This document shows, one piece after another, positions 1 to 8,845 of a stretch of 46,050 nt of DNA. This stretch comes from Candidatus Fermentibacterota bacterium (GTDB lineage: Bacteria > Fermentibacterota > Fermentibacteria > Fermentibacterales > Fermentibacteraceae), in assembly GCA_002748705.1 (NCBI GenBank), contig PDSZ01000031.1, positions 1 through 46,050 of the forward strand. The letters run 5' to 3'. Position 1 is the first letter of the stretch. Each line of letters starts with the position of its first letter. Below the pieces are notes generated by a model, which saw only the letters and a list, made by a program, of their open reading frames with translations, was not told the origin of the DNA and searched no databases. The translations under genes were made by a program, and so were the position numbers.

Positions 1-657
1 CAGCAGCAAGAGATGTATGATGAGAGAAAGCGGACGATACCCCACCGCATAGTAAGCATATCACAGCCGCATGTACGTCCCATCAAGCGAAACAAAGCCG
101 GAGCAGTCTGGGAGTTTGGCGCAAAGGTATCAATAGGGCTTTCCTCCGGTCTTGCGATGATTCATCGGATAGAGTGGGACAACTTCAACGAGAGTCTTGA
201 TCTGATCGGTCAGATCAAGGAGTACCACCGGCTGTTCGGCTGCTGGCCTGAGTCAGTTCATGCTGACCGGATCTACCGGACGCGAGAGAACATGCGTTTC
301 TGTAAGGATCGCGGGATACGGATTTCCGGCCGCAAGCTCGGTCGTCCTTTTGAAGACCCTGCGGTAATGAAGGCACTTCGTCAACAGCGCTATGAAGATG
401 AGCGCATCAGGAACGCAATAGAGGGTAAGATAGGAGAAGGTAAGCGGAGGTATTCAACCGACCGGGTAATGACCAAGCTCCGGGAAACGAGCGAGACTGT
501 GATCAGCATGGTCTACCTGGTAATGAATCTTGAGAGGCTGTTGAGGGAGGGTGCTTCCTCATACCTTATGAGGATTTATCACAGTCTGAAAGCCTGCTTG
601 TTACTGGATGTCCTTTGGGTCAAACTGGACTGGTCAGGTATGCATGGCCGGGGCTGA
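1..657 (+). CDS. DDE transposase, C-terminal part (IS5/IS1182-type), cut by window edge
   Basis: The reading frame is open from the first base, so the start lies outside the window. The visible ~218 residues carry the second half of a DDE transposase. An acidic position lies in HADRIYRTREN, followed by the FC-RGIRISG-LGRP region. The catalytic glutamate region reads AIEGKIGEGKRRYS, and the tail VISMVYLVMNLERLL is typical of the C-terminus of this family. These enzymes cut and join the ends of their own element. The protein ends normally at a TGA, so this copy may be complete upstream. I could not find the right inverted repeat in the 400 bases after the stop. Family naming (IS5 versus IS1182) is from memory of the motif pattern and is less certain than the transposase call. 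Confidence 0.85.
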   Translation, partial: QQQEMYDERKRTIPHRIVSISQPHVRPIKRNKAGAVWEFGAKVSIGLSSGLAMIHRIEWDNFNESLDLIGQIKEYHRLFGCWPESVHADRIYRTRENMRFCKDRGIRISGRKLGRPFEDPAVMKALRQQRYEDERIRNAIEGKIGEGKRRYSTDRVMTKLRETSETVISMVYLVMNLERLLREGASSYLMRIYHSLKACLLLDVLWVKLDWSGMHGRG

Positions 658-1090
658 GTGGGATGATGGGTTGATCATCAAGCCCTATTTACATTTTGAG
701 AGCTGAATGCGGTGAAGCTGAAGCCATTGCAAAGCTTCTGGTTATTTCGACTGCTCCATGATATCTCTTTTCTGATAATACTGACTTTTCTGTTGATAGT
801 ATATTGCTTTATTCTGCAGCAGTTCTGTCTGCCAAACAACTTTGCCTTTCTGGCAGGCAATACCAAAAAAGACTAAGCAGGTTGTCACCTGACCGGCTTT
901 TTGCATATGGTTGTAGATGCAACTGAAATTTTACTATTGGCTGCATATTTTGTGGTCAAACAAACAGAGTATGCTGTTTTTACTCTGACGGCAGATTTCA
1001 GCAGTTGTCTGCTGTTCAGGATCAGCTTCAGAATTGATTGCTGCATTGCATGATGCGTAATCTTATTTCCGATTTCTGAACACACAGCAG
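658..1090. other. intergenic stretch, no supported gene
   Basis: No convincing gene. Short open frames on the minus strand (678-866, 885-1085, 1028-1312) lack Shine-Dalgarno sites and resemble no family. The stretch should contain the right end of the upstream transposon and, at its far end, the peroxiredoxin promoter. Confidence 0.5.
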
Positions 1091-1119
1091 TTGTCGGTTT
1101 TTGCCGAATGGACTATTAC
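1091..1119 (+). promoter_or_regulatory. sigma70-type promoter of the peroxiredoxin gene
   Basis: TTGTCG (1091-1096) and TATTAC (1114-1119) are separated by 17 bases. Transcription would begin around 1126, giving a short leader before the Shine-Dalgarno AAAGGAAA and the ATG at 1142. The promoter lies inside the longest possible open frame, which argues against the farther start at 1091. Confidence 0.45.
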
Positions 1120-1141
1120 AGAATACTTGAAAGGAAAAGAT

Positions 1142-1861
1142 ATGAGCGAACATGAGTCCTGCCAGTGTGAAGAAGAGATGATTATTGAAGAAGCTCTTCC
1201 TTCCATTCCCCTTATCGGTGATCCTGCTCCTTCTTTTACAGCAGTTACCACAAAGGGAACAATGAACTTTCCTGAAGATTACAAGGGTAAGTGGGTTATT
1301 CTCTTCAGCCATCCTGCAGACTTTACCCCTGTCTGCACCACTGAGTTCATGACTTTTGCTTCAATGCAGCAGGAGTTCAGAGATCTTAACTGCGAGCTTA
1401 TCGGTCTCTCAATCGACAGTCACTTCAGTCACATTGCCTGGCTCAGAACCATTGAGGAAAAAATAGAGTACAACGGCATGAAGAATCTGAAGGTGGATTT
1501 TCCTGTGATAGCTGACCTTTCAATGGATGTTGCCTACAAGTACGGCATGGTCCAGCCTGAGGCAAGCGATACACAGGCAGTTCGTGCAGTGTTCTTCATT
1601 GATCCTGAGGCTACTGTAAGGGCTCTGATATACTATCCCCTTGAGAACGGCAGGAATTTTGACGAACTTAAGAGGATTCTTCAGGCAATGCAGATGTCAG
1701 ACAAGCACAAGGTGGCAACTCCTGCCAACTGGCGTCCTGGTGACAGGGTAATCATTCCTCCTCCTTCAACAACTGAGATTGCTCAGGAAAGAGTAAAGGG
1801 AGCAGGAGAGGAATACCAGTGCCTTGACTGGTTCCTGTGCCTCAAGGATGTGAAAGAGTAA
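1142..1861 (+). CDS. peroxiredoxin, Prx6 / archaeal-type AhpC-TSA
   Basis: A thiol peroxidase that reduces H2O2 and organic peroxides in the cytoplasm. The peroxidatic cysteine is C65 in DFTPVCTTEF, with the partner residues of the active site present (HPADFTPVCTTE and the later RAVFFIDPEATVRA). The 239-residue length and the long C-terminal domain match the Prx6 subfamily. The C-terminal EYQCLDWFLC gives C227 and C233 with five residues between, the spacing I remember for resolving cysteines of the archaeal ApTPx type, so a 2-Cys mechanism is likely. An extra N-terminal CQC motif (C7, C9) precedes the domain. I chose the ATG at 1142 because AAAGGAAA lies just upstream and the domain begins soon after. 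The gene is monocistronic, with its own promoter and terminator. Confidence 0.93.
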   Translation: MSEHESCQCEEEMIIEEALPSIPLIGDPAPSFTAVTTKGTMNFPEDYKGKWVILFSHPADFTPVCTTEFMTFASMQQEFRDLNCELIGLSIDSHFSHIAWLRTIEEKIEYNGMKNLKVDFPVIADLSMDVAYKYGMVQPEASDTQAVRAVFFIDPEATVRALIYYPLENGRNFDELKRILQAMQMSDKHKVATPANWRPGDRVIIPPPSTTEIAQERVKGAGEEYQCLDWFLCLKDVKE

Positions 1862-1878
1862 TCCTATACTGAACTGAC

Positions 1879-1915
1879 GGCCCTGTGCAGTGTTCTGCAC
1901 GGGGCTGTTTTATTA
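1879..1915 (+). terminator. rho-independent terminator after the peroxiredoxin gene
   Basis: An 11-bp stem (GCCCTGTGCAG, loop TGTT, CTGCACGGGGC, one G-U pair) is followed by TGTTTTATT. It lies 18 bases after the stop codon. Confidence 0.85.
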
Positions 1916-2430
1916 TTGTGCTATGGCTTCTATTCATTGGCTTCAATTCACTGATTCTATAGAGCTGATCAGTCTAAGTTTTGAGCAGACAGGATTTCTT
2001 TGAAAAAATATTCCATTTTATTTTTTTCTTACAGCGTTATACGAATAAAAGAACATCCCTTGGTTCTGCTTCAGCTAATTACATAACTTCCAGTTGTTTG
2101 CCGAACAGGTTATAAATAAATTGATGGTTGAAGAAATGGATAGAGAGTGGGTTTAGGGAGGTGCTTCAGCAGAGCAGGAGAACTGCCATTCTGTTCTTCC
2201 TGTACCTGATGAGAAGGGTTTCATAAAGGGTTATACCCTCTTTTTTCTTCTGCATCAGGTTGATTGTTGTGCCTCAGATGCTGTTGAGGTGTTCATTTCT
2301 GACCAGCGGTATCGAATAGCTGTTTCAGTCAGGAATAACATTAATGATGAGCTTGTGTTGATGATGGGCTTGAAGCTGAATAAATTTTCTTATGCAACGG
2401 TTTGCTGTCAACACTTGGAACGGAGTTTAA
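1916..2430. other. 515-base intergenic stretch with one weak terminator-like hairpin
   Basis: No gene is supported. At 2227-2246 a small hairpin (AGGGT, TAT, ACCCT) is followed by CTTTTTT. It sits within a larger imperfect inverted repeat (CCTGATG near 2205, CATCAGG near 2255) and could be a terminator. Without a recognisable gene upstream it may belong to decayed sequence. Confidence 0.35.
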
Positions 2431-3015
2431 ATGGATGAAACACTTTTGAGAATGCTTGATTTTCTTCAGGAGATAGAAAAGCTGAAAGCAGTTACTCGCA
2501 GGAACCTTACACTGGATGGCGGAAGGCTGGAAAACAGTGCGGAGCATTCATGGAGTGTTTCCATGATGGCTATAACCTTACATGAATACCTTCCTGAAAA
2601 TACTGATTTGATAAGAGTAATAAAGATGCTTCTCATACACGACATCGTTGAGATTGATGCTGGAGATATCTATCTATACGATGACCGGAAGCGCAGGGCT
2701 GCAGTTGAGAAGGAAAAGGCAGCTGCAGATCGTATCTTCAGCCTGCTTCCTGAAAATCTCAGGAAAGAATTTACAGAACTCTGGCAAGAATTTGATGCAA
2801 GAGAAACTGTTGACGCAAAGAGCGCTGCAGCGATGGACACCCTTCACCCGCTTATCAACAACAATGTTACCGGAAGAAAAAAGCCTGTTCCCATGACCTG
2901 TTCACAGGTTCTTGAGAAGCGTCAGATTATCAGAGAAGTTTCAGATGAACTCTGGCAGCTGACCTGGCACCTTATGGAAAAGGGTGTAGAGAAAGGGCTC
3001 TTCAGAGAAGACTGA
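2431..3015 (+). CDS. HD-domain nucleotidase, YfbR/HDDC2-like (HD_3)
   Basis: A cytoplasmic metal-dependent phosphohydrolase, most likely acting on deoxynucleoside 5'-monophosphates if it keeps the family activity. The metal ligands are visible: ENSAEHSWSVS (H39), LLIHDIVEIDAGD (H70-D71), and a downstream aspartate in AAAMDTLHPL. The segment after HD (DIVEIDAGDIYLYD) is characteristic of the YfbR/HDDC2 group. The 194-residue length is normal. GGAG precedes the ATG. It is followed by a second, unrelated HD protein, so two different HD hydrolases lie side by side. The substrate is inferred from the family only. Confidence 0.85.
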   Translation: MDETLLRMLDFLQEIEKLKAVTRRNLTLDGGRLENSAEHSWSVSMMAITLHEYLPENTDLIRVIKMLLIHDIVEIDAGDIYLYDDRKRRAAVEKEKAAADRIFSLLPENLRKEFTELWQEFDARETVDAKSAAAMDTLHPLINNNVTGRKKPVPMTCSQVLEKRQIIREVSDELWQLTWHLMEKGVEKGLFRED

Positions 3016-3181
3016 CCGAAAGGGGCAACAGTCATTCACAGGATTTTGATATATTCAGACAGGCGGTTGTAGCTGGCTGCCACTCTGCTTTTTCAGTGTT
3101 CTGATGTATGCCTTGCCTCAGATTCTTTTACCATTCAGCTGCTTATATTTTCACTTAACAAGTTACGAGAACAGGGGATTA

Positions 3182-3748
3182 TTGAAAACAGAAAAAACTG
3201 CCTTTACCAGCATCGTTAAGAAGGCTGCAGAGTTTGCGGAAAAGGCTCATTCTTCAGTGGGCCAGTTGCGGAAGTTTTCAGGTGAGCCTTACATCGTTCA
3301 CCCAGCTGCTGTGGCTCAGATAGTTTCATCGGTTACCGATGATGAAACTGTTATTGCTGCAGCATGGCTGCATGATGTGGTTGAGGATACTCCTGTTACT
3401 CTGGAAGAGATTGCTGCAGAGTTCGGAGATGATGTGGCTTATCTTGTGGAGGCTGTTACCAAGGTTATTGACGGAACAGTGATAGGCAGAGAAAAAGCTG
3501 CAAAGATAAACATAGACCATTGCGGCAAAGGGGATTCCAGATCAAAGACTATAAAGCTGGCTGATACGATTCATAATCTTTCAGACATTGCCAATACAGA
3601 CCCTGCTTTTGCAGAGGTGTTTGTTTCTGAGAAAAAAATGCTTCTGAATGTGCTGACCCAGGGAGATGCCCGTCTCTTTCAAAGAGCTTCTGAACTTATA
3701 AGGGAAGTGGAAGAGAAGCTGTCCTGTAGAAATATTCGTCAGATTTGA
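3182..3748 (+). CDS. HD-domain protein of the RelA/SpoT (p)ppGpp-hydrolase type
   Basis: A stand-alone hydrolase domain with the pattern of SpoT and small alarmone hydrolases. LRKFSGEPYIVHP supplies the Arg and first His (H40). WLHDVVEDTP supplies H64-D65 and the following ED, and KLADTIHNLSDI supplies the late Asp and Asn. Synthetase and TGS/ACT domains are absent, and the 188 residues match MESH1-like small hydrolases. The likely reaction is removal of pyrophosphate from ppGpp, but other nucleotides are possible. The open frame extends back to 3104, but that extension is hydrophobic and unlike the family. A TTG at 3182 follows AGGGG (3173-3177), so I use it as the start. No other gene is clearly co-transcribed except perhaps the preceding HD gene. 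Confidence 0.8.
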   Translation: MKTEKTAFTSIVKKAAEFAEKAHSSVGQLRKFSGEPYIVHPAAVAQIVSSVTDDETVIAAAWLHDVVEDTPVTLEEIAAEFGDDVAYLVEAVTKVIDGTVIGREKAAKINIDHCGKGDSRSKTIKLADTIHNLSDIANTDPAFAEVFVSEKKMLLNVLTQGDARLFQRASELIREVEEKLSCRNIRQI

Positions 3749-3841
3749 GACAATATCAGCAACAAGAAACTGCTTCTTTTAGTATCATCGCATTATCCTC
3801 TTTTGCATATCAGGTGTGTATCGTTTATGAACCCTTATGAA

Positions 3842-3870
3842 CTGTTATTAACTGACTATTATTGTATAAT
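3842..3870 (+). promoter_or_regulatory. possible promoter of the hybrid kinase gene
   Basis: A perfect TATAAT (3865-3870) lies 48 bases before the TTG start. The -35 at the right distance (CTGTTA, 3842-3847) is poor, so strength or sigma class is uncertain. Confidence 0.4.
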
Positions 3871-3918
3871 AAAAATGTTGCTTTTGCCTGATGTTCACTG
3901 GCTGATAAGGGGGCAGCA

Positions 3919-6105
3919 TTGAGTTTTTCGCAAAGTAATACTGACACAGGGAATCTTCTGTTTTCCTGGAGAAAAAAGATTTTCTACGCACTCTTTAGAA
4001 TTCTTCTTTTTCTACTGATATTGCCATTTATTCTAAGTATAAACAAGTCAATAAACGACCATAACTGGTTTCTGCTTTCCATGCATTCCTTATGTTTTCT
4101 CTGTTCCGTACTGGTTGTTCTGGTAAGAAAGATGCCTTTCAGGACTGCTTCACTTATAGGCCTTGCAAGTGTATTCATTGTTGGAGCATCTGGACTTGAA
4201 CATCTGGGAGTATTCGGAAGCGGAAAGATCTGGCTTCTTACCTTCTCTGTTCTGGGCACGATTCTCTACGGTCTGAAGGCAGGAGTAATCACTGCAATAC
4301 TAAATGCGATTGTTGTAGCAGTTATCGGTTTTCTGATTAATGGCGATTCCACTCTATTGAAATGGGTGGAGAATTCGGAAGTGACAGCAGGTAACTGGAG
4401 CATAACCGGAATAACCTTTACTTTCCTGAATGTGTCAGTAGTCATTCCTCTTGCTTTGCTGGTTGATGCCCTTGAGAAGCGACTTGTACAGGAAAGCAGA
4501 TTGCGGAAAGAGATAGCAGAAACATATCTGAAGCTTGAGGAAAGCAAAGAAAAGCTCTCTCAGGCCATTCAGGGCAGTGTCATACCAACATTTCTCATAG
4601 ACAGTGATCATGTGATAACACATTGGAATGAAGCCTGTGAAAAGGTCACTGGAAAAACTCAGAAAGAGATGGTAGGCACCAGAAATCAGTGGATAGCTTT
4701 CGGAAGGTATGAACGACCGATACCTGCAGATCTGGTTCTTCATAAGGCTCAGGGAAAAACTCCAGACAGTAAAGCTTACCGTCAGCTCAGACCTTCACCT
4801 CTTATTGAAGGGGCCCTTGAAGGGGATGTCATAATAAATTCTCCTGATGGGGAAGAACAGATCCTTCTATGTACTGCTGCTTTGCTGAGAAACTGTTCAG
4901 GAGAAGCTGTAGGCGCAATTCAGACCTTTATGGATATAACTGAAAGAGAGCAGGTTGAGGCCCAGCTGAACCAGGCAAAGAAAATGGAAGCCATAGGAAG
5001 TCTTGCTGGGGGTGTGGCTCACGATTTCAATAATATGCTCAGTGTAATCATCGGGCAAGCAGAGCTTCTTCTTGAAAGTGTAGACAGCTGCAGTTCTCTC
5101 AGGGATGATATACAGGCAATAAAGAGCGCCGGCGTCCGATCAGCTGAACTGACAAGGCAGCTTCTGACATTTGCAAGGAAGCAGAATGTGGAACCTGTAA
5201 GACTGGATTTGAACAAAGCCCTTCATGGAATGGGTAAAATGCTCAGCCGTCTCATAGGTGAAGATATTGTGCTTGATCTTGTATACGGGAAAGATCTGTG
5301 GCCTGTTCATACGGACAGAAGCCAGATTGACCAGATTCTGGCAAACCTTTGTGTAAATGCCAGAGATTCAATCAGCGGAGTGGGAAGAATAACTATCGAA
5401 ACAGCCAATGTTCACTTTGAAAGAGGAAGCGCTTCAAGAGCAGCTGGTCTTTCAGGTGACTATGTACTTATCTCTGTTAAAGATAACGGTTGCGGAATGG
5501 ACAGTGAAACTGTAAAAAGGGTTTTCGAACCTTTCTTTACAACAAAGAAAAAAGGTCATGGAACCGGCCTGGGACTCTCTACAGTACACGGAATTGTGAA
5601 TCAGAACCAGGGTCAGATAAAGGTTTTCAGTAAACCTGGAAAAGGCTCAGAATTCCGAATATACCTGCCCCGTTATCATGGAGAATCTTCTGTGGAAGAA
5701 GAATTCGTTAATGAAGGAGGAACAGTCTCCTGTAATGAAACAATACTTGTAGTGGAAGACGAAGAGGTAATACTTGAGCTTTGTTCAAGACTTCTGACTG
5801 ATTATGGTTACAATGTAATTAAGTCATTATCCCCTGAAGAAGCTCTGGAAACTTTTTCAGGCAGAGCAGGGGAGATTGACCTTTTGCTGACAGATGTGGT
5901 TATGCCGGGGATGAATGGAAAAGAACTTGCAGACCTGCTGCTTTCAGAAAATCCTGATCTGAAGGTTCTTTTCATGTCTGGATATACAGCAGATATCGTT
6001 GAAAGCAGAGGAATTGCAGACAACAGGTGCAGTTTTCTTGCCAAACCTTTCTCAATAGATGAGTTGTCTCGAAAAGTAAGGGAGACTCTGGATTCCAGCT
6101 GCTGA
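3919..6105 (+). CDS. membrane-bound hybrid sensor histidine kinase
   Basis: A 728-residue signalling protein. About five to six hydrophobic segments fill residues ~25-185, forming an integral-membrane sensor. A short coiled coil and one PAS domain (~210-345, including PTFLIDSDHVITHWN) follow. The kinase core has the phospho-acceptor H368 in GGVAHDFNN, an N box (ILANLCVNARDS), and G boxes (DNGCGMD, GTGLGLSTVHGIV). A C-terminal receiver domain carries the predicted phosphorylation site D659 in LLTDVVMPGMNG and an acidic pocket in VVEDEE. It starts at TTG, supported by AAGGGGG eight bases upstream. No response regulator or phosphotransfer gene lies next to it, so its output partner is elsewhere. 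The kinase core closely resembles the one at 16.9-18.0 kb. Confidence 0.93.
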   Translation: MSFSQSNTDTGNLLFSWRKKIFYALFRILLFLLILPFILSINKSINDHNWFLLSMHSLCFLCSVLVVLVRKMPFRTASLIGLASVFIVGASGLEHLGVFGSGKIWLLTFSVLGTILYGLKAGVITAILNAIVVAVIGFLINGDSTLLKWVENSEVTAGNWSITGITFTFLNVSVVIPLALLVDALEKRLVQESRLRKEIAETYLKLEESKEKLSQAIQGSVIPTFLIDSDHVITHWNEACEKVTGKTQKEMVGTRNQWIAFGRYERPIPADLVLHKAQGKTPDSKAYRQLRPSPLIEGALEGDVIINSPDGEEQILLCTAALLRNCSGEAVGAIQTFMDITEREQVEAQLNQAKKMEAIGSLAGGVAHDFNNMLSVIIGQAELLLESVDSCSSLRDDIQAIKSAGVRSAELTRQLLTFARKQNVEPVRLDLNKALHGMGKMLSRLIGEDIVLDLVYGKDLWPVHTDRSQIDQILANLCVNARDSISGVGRITIETANVHFERGSASRAAGLSGDYVLISVKDNGCGMDSETVKRVFEPFFTTKKKGHGTGLGLSTVHGIVNQNQGQIKVFSKPGKGSEFRIYLPRYHGESSVEEEFVNEGGTVSCNETILVVEDEEVILELCSRLLTDYGYNVIKSLSPEEALETFSGRAGEIDLLLTDVVMPGMNGKELADLLLSENPDLKVLFMSGYTADIVESRGIADNRCSFLAKPFSIDELSRKVRETLDSSC

Positions 6106-6151
6106 AGTCAGGTTAATCTGTGTCTTGGTTTTTTCTGGAGTAAAGTTTTAG

Positions 6152-7255
6152 ATGAAGTGTTACGAGAATAAATATGTGAGTGAATCTTTAAGCAAACTCT
6201 TTTCCAGATTTGTATCAAAGAAGCCGAAAAAGCCGATTTCAAACATGATTACCATTGAAGCTTCTGAGGCAAGACTCCTGTTCATTTCCGATGTTCATAA
6301 AGGAACCAGAAACAGGGCTGACGATTTCAGGTTTTCAGAGAGGGCGTACAACTCTATGCTGGCCTACTACAACAGGCTGGGGTACACTCTTGTGATGCTT
6401 GGTGATATTGAGGAGCTGTGGGAAGAGAGCCCTTCCAGAGTTACTTCCAAATACCGTCACACCTTTGAACTTGAGATGCAGTTCTTTCAGAATGGACGGC
6501 TTATAAGGCTCCATGGAAACCACGACGATGCATGGCGGCGAAAAGCTTTGGTAGAGAAGTATTTCGGCAGAAAGCTGGGTTTTCTCAGGAACGGTGAGTG
6601 TCTCCGTGTTCATGAATCCTTTCTCTTTCAGGTTGTAGATAAAGGTAAGAAACTTGGCAGCATTTTTGCAGTGCACGGCCACCAGGGTTCTGCCTCAAGC
6701 GACAGGTTTGCTTTTTTCTCAAAGCTGTTTGTTCGACTTTTTTCCCCTGCTTTTCAGATACTCACAGGACACTCATGGAATCCTAAAACCCCTTCCAGTG
6801 ACTACAGCTTGAGAAAGAAGAACAATCAGGCTCTCTATGCGTGGGCAGAGGAGCAGGATGGTCTGATTCTTATTGCAGGTCATACCCACCGGCCGGTGTT
6901 CTCATCCAGAACCCATCTTCACGAGGTTGAAGATGCTATTCGCCTCCATCTGGAGGAAACCCCTGATGATTCAGCAGGGCTTGCCGCCCTGGAAGCTAAA
7001 CGGGAATGGATACTTGCACAGGAGTTTGAGGATGCTGAATCAGGCCCTGCTGTTGAAATGAAAAGACCATGCTACTTCAACACAGGATGCTGCTGCTTCA
7101 CCGACGGCGATGTTACTGCAATAGAGGTTTCAGAAGGCAGAATAAGGCTTATTCACTGGCCTGATGCAGAAAACCGTCCACTTGGTCAGGAACTCCGGTC
7201 TGATAACCTTGCAGAAATTTTCGAAAAGCTCCGCGGCGGTAACAGCGGGAATTAG
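6152..7255 (+). CDS. calcineurin-like metallophosphoesterase
   Basis: A binuclear-metal phosphoesterase. All family blocks are visible in order: FISDVHKGTRN (D-x-H), MLGDIEELWEE (GD), LHGNHDDAWR (GNHD), VHGHQG (GH) and IAGHTHRPV (GH-x-H). The 367-residue length exceeds a minimal domain. An insert near residues 250-300 (EEVEDAIRLHLEETPDD and following) and a cysteine-rich stretch NTGCCCFTDG near the end are notable. Similar domain order occurs in UDP-2,3-diacylglucosamine hydrolase relatives and in uncharacterised phosphoesterases, so the substrate is unknown. There is no signal peptide, and the protein is cytoplasmic or peripheral. It follows the hybrid kinase by 46 bases on the same strand and may share its transcript. 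Confidence 0.88.
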   Translation: MKCYENKYVSESLSKLFSRFVSKKPKKPISNMITIEASEARLLFISDVHKGTRNRADDFRFSERAYNSMLAYYNRLGYTLVMLGDIEELWEESPSRVTSKYRHTFELEMQFFQNGRLIRLHGNHDDAWRRKALVEKYFGRKLGFLRNGECLRVHESFLFQVVDKGKKLGSIFAVHGHQGSASSDRFAFFSKLFVRLFSPAFQILTGHSWNPKTPSSDYSLRKKNNQALYAWAEEQDGLILIAGHTHRPVFSSRTHLHEVEDAIRLHLEETPDDSAGLAALEAKREWILAQEFEDAESGPAVEMKRPCYFNTGCCCFTDGDVTAIEVSEGRIRLIHWPDAENRPLGQELRSDNLAEIFEKLRGGNSGN

Positions 7256-7636
7256 CTTTTGCTGTTGAAGCAGCTGAACTGTAGAGGATTCTTCGTTGAT
7301 GCTGTATTCAGATCAGAAAAGAAGTACAGCAACCACGGTACCGATGTGCAGAAAGTGGTTACTTGCGCAGTCAGGCAGATAAGACAGATACCGGGTGATG
7401 AAATTCCTTGCCAGACTGACACCGTCTGGAAAGATAATCAGGTAAAGATTATGCTTTGCGATGAGCTTGAGCGCTATCTGACTGGATTCCGGGGATGAAA
7501 TCAGGTAGTTTGGGCATGAAGAAGTCAAGCTGAGAGAGAATCGCTCAGTTTAGGTGAATAACAGTTATTCGGCTTTTAAGCAGCCGTTTCAGAGTAGCTG
7601 CCCTGTGCCGTCTTCAGTACAGGGCAACGGCTTTGG
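7256..7636. other. 380-base intergenic stretch between convergent genes, hairpin at 7600-7625
   Basis: No gene is supported. A perfect inverted repeat, GCCCTGT at 7600-7606 and ACAGGGC at 7619-7625, lies just beyond the stop of the minus-strand lipoprotein gene. It may serve as a terminator for that operon, although neither side has a clear T-run. Confidence 0.35.
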
Positions 7637-8836
7637 TTACCTGGTTGTCACTTCTATTCTGTTACCGGAGAATCCTGTAATTGAGATAGTTTCAAGTGCT
7701 GAAAGCCAGTCCATTATCTCTTCAGTGGAAGTTTCTGAAACCACCTCAACAGTTGCTCTTGAGCCGGTAAGGTTTCTGGCGGCAACATCGGTAACTCCCC
7801 TGAATTCCATGATATCAGCTTTCAAGGAAGCAAGTCTTTCGTAGTCGGTATTCGAAACAACAATCTCGGTGATGTTGGTATTTCTGGTCCATGTTCTCAG
7901 AATCTCGTTTTCAAGATATGCTGCTGTGCTGTCTGCTGCTCTGTTTCTTACGGCAGACTGGCTGAATGGCAATTCAAGCGTTAATCCTGAACCGGCCATA
8001 AGAGAGCCTGTGTTTGCGTTTACCGCACGGGTGCTTGTGGTGCAGCTGTGTATCTCCCTTGGAGAACTGCCGATGATTCTTTCAGTTCGGGCATGGTTGA
8101 CTGTGCCTGATACCACTATTTCTGCCCCTGCCTGAAGGCCTGCAAGCCTTGCGGTTTCTATGTCTCCCTGAAGAATGAGCCTGAGCTGGTCAGCTTTCAG
8201 TATTCTCTGAACCGTTGCAGCGTCCACTACAGGAAAACCTCTGCTTCGGAAGTGTTCCATGACCCTTGTCTCAAATACATCACCATTCATGGATACTGAA
8301 GAAAGGTCAGCTGGATTCTGCAGTTCACGGATGAGAACCATTACTTTCGGGCGGCCCTGCTCCGATAAGAGAATACCCATTGCAGCAAGGTCGTTCTCAA
8401 TTATTCCGCTCTTTACCTTTGCCTTTATTACCACCCGGTAGATCTGCCCCTCAACTTGTTGATCTATAATTCTGTAACTGGATACATAGCCCTGACTGTT
8501 TGAGTAGATGTTGTCTTCTATGAGCTGGAAGTTGTTCACCTGTGTCTCTGAGGTTATGTGTGTACCCACTCCCTGTTCAACAGCATTTCTCAGGGCATCA
8601 TCTATTGCATGGTCCCTTGCTGCAGCATGGGAGTTTGAGATAGCAGCAACTCCTTCAGCAAGGATTTCAGAGTCTTCCGGTGAAGGCGCAGAGATAGTAA
8701 CCCTGTCTGGTGCCTGTTCAGTGAAAGGTTCAGTTGCTGCTGTGTATGTATCCGGCACAACAGTAAGGGTATTCATCTGGGTTCCGCAGGAAGCGGTAAT
8801 CAGAATGGCGGTAAGAAGTATTGCAGCTTTTTTCAT
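7637..8836 (-). CDS. lipoprotein with FlgT-like N-terminal domain
   Basis: A 399-residue secreted lipoprotein: signal peptide with lipobox ITASC (lipidated C17). Residues ~55-145 (AEGVAAISNSHAAARDHAID, VEQGVGTHI, then QGYVSSYRI and GQIYRVVIKAKV) match the N-terminal domain of flagellar assembly protein FlgT and related LPP20-type proteins. The middle region (PKVMVLIREL, then ERIIGSSP) resembles a CsgG/FlgT middle domain that binds the outer-membrane periphery. It is the last gene of a three-gene minus-strand operon. Its start follows AAGGAAAAG and lies 9 bases after the upstream gene. In Vibrio, FlgO/FlgP/FlgT build outer rings around the flagellar motor, but no flagellar gene occurs here, so the role is unproven. 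Confidence 0.75.
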   Translation of the reverse strand: MKKAAILLTAILITASCGTQMNTLTVVPDTYTAATEPFTEQAPDRVTISAPSPEDSEILAEGVAAISNSHAAARDHAIDDALRNAVEQGVGTHITSETQVNNFQLIEDNIYSNSQGYVSSYRIIDQQVEGQIYRVVIKAKVKSGIIENDLAAMGILLSEQGRPKVMVLIRELQNPADLSSVSMNGDVFETRVMEHFRSRGFPVVDAATVQRILKADQLRLILQGDIETARLAGLQAGAEIVVSGTVNHARTERIIGSSPREIHSCTTSTRAVNANTGSLMAGSGLTLELPFSQSAVRNRAADSTAAYLENEILRTWTRNTNITEIVVSNTDYERLASLKADIMEFRGVTDVAARNLTGSRATVEVVSETSTEEIMDWLSALETISITGFSGNRIEVTTR

Positions 8837-8845
8837 CTCTTTTCC

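Noticed and set aside
678..1312. Three minus-strand open frames upstream of and inside the peroxiredoxin gene
   Set aside because: No ribosome sites and no family resemblance; two run antisense through the peroxiredoxin gene.
7259..7498. 79-codon plus-strand frame (and the overlapping minus-strand 7313-7528 frame) after the phosphoesterase gene
   Set aside because: No Shine-Dalgarno site, irregular composition and no recognisable motif in either frame.
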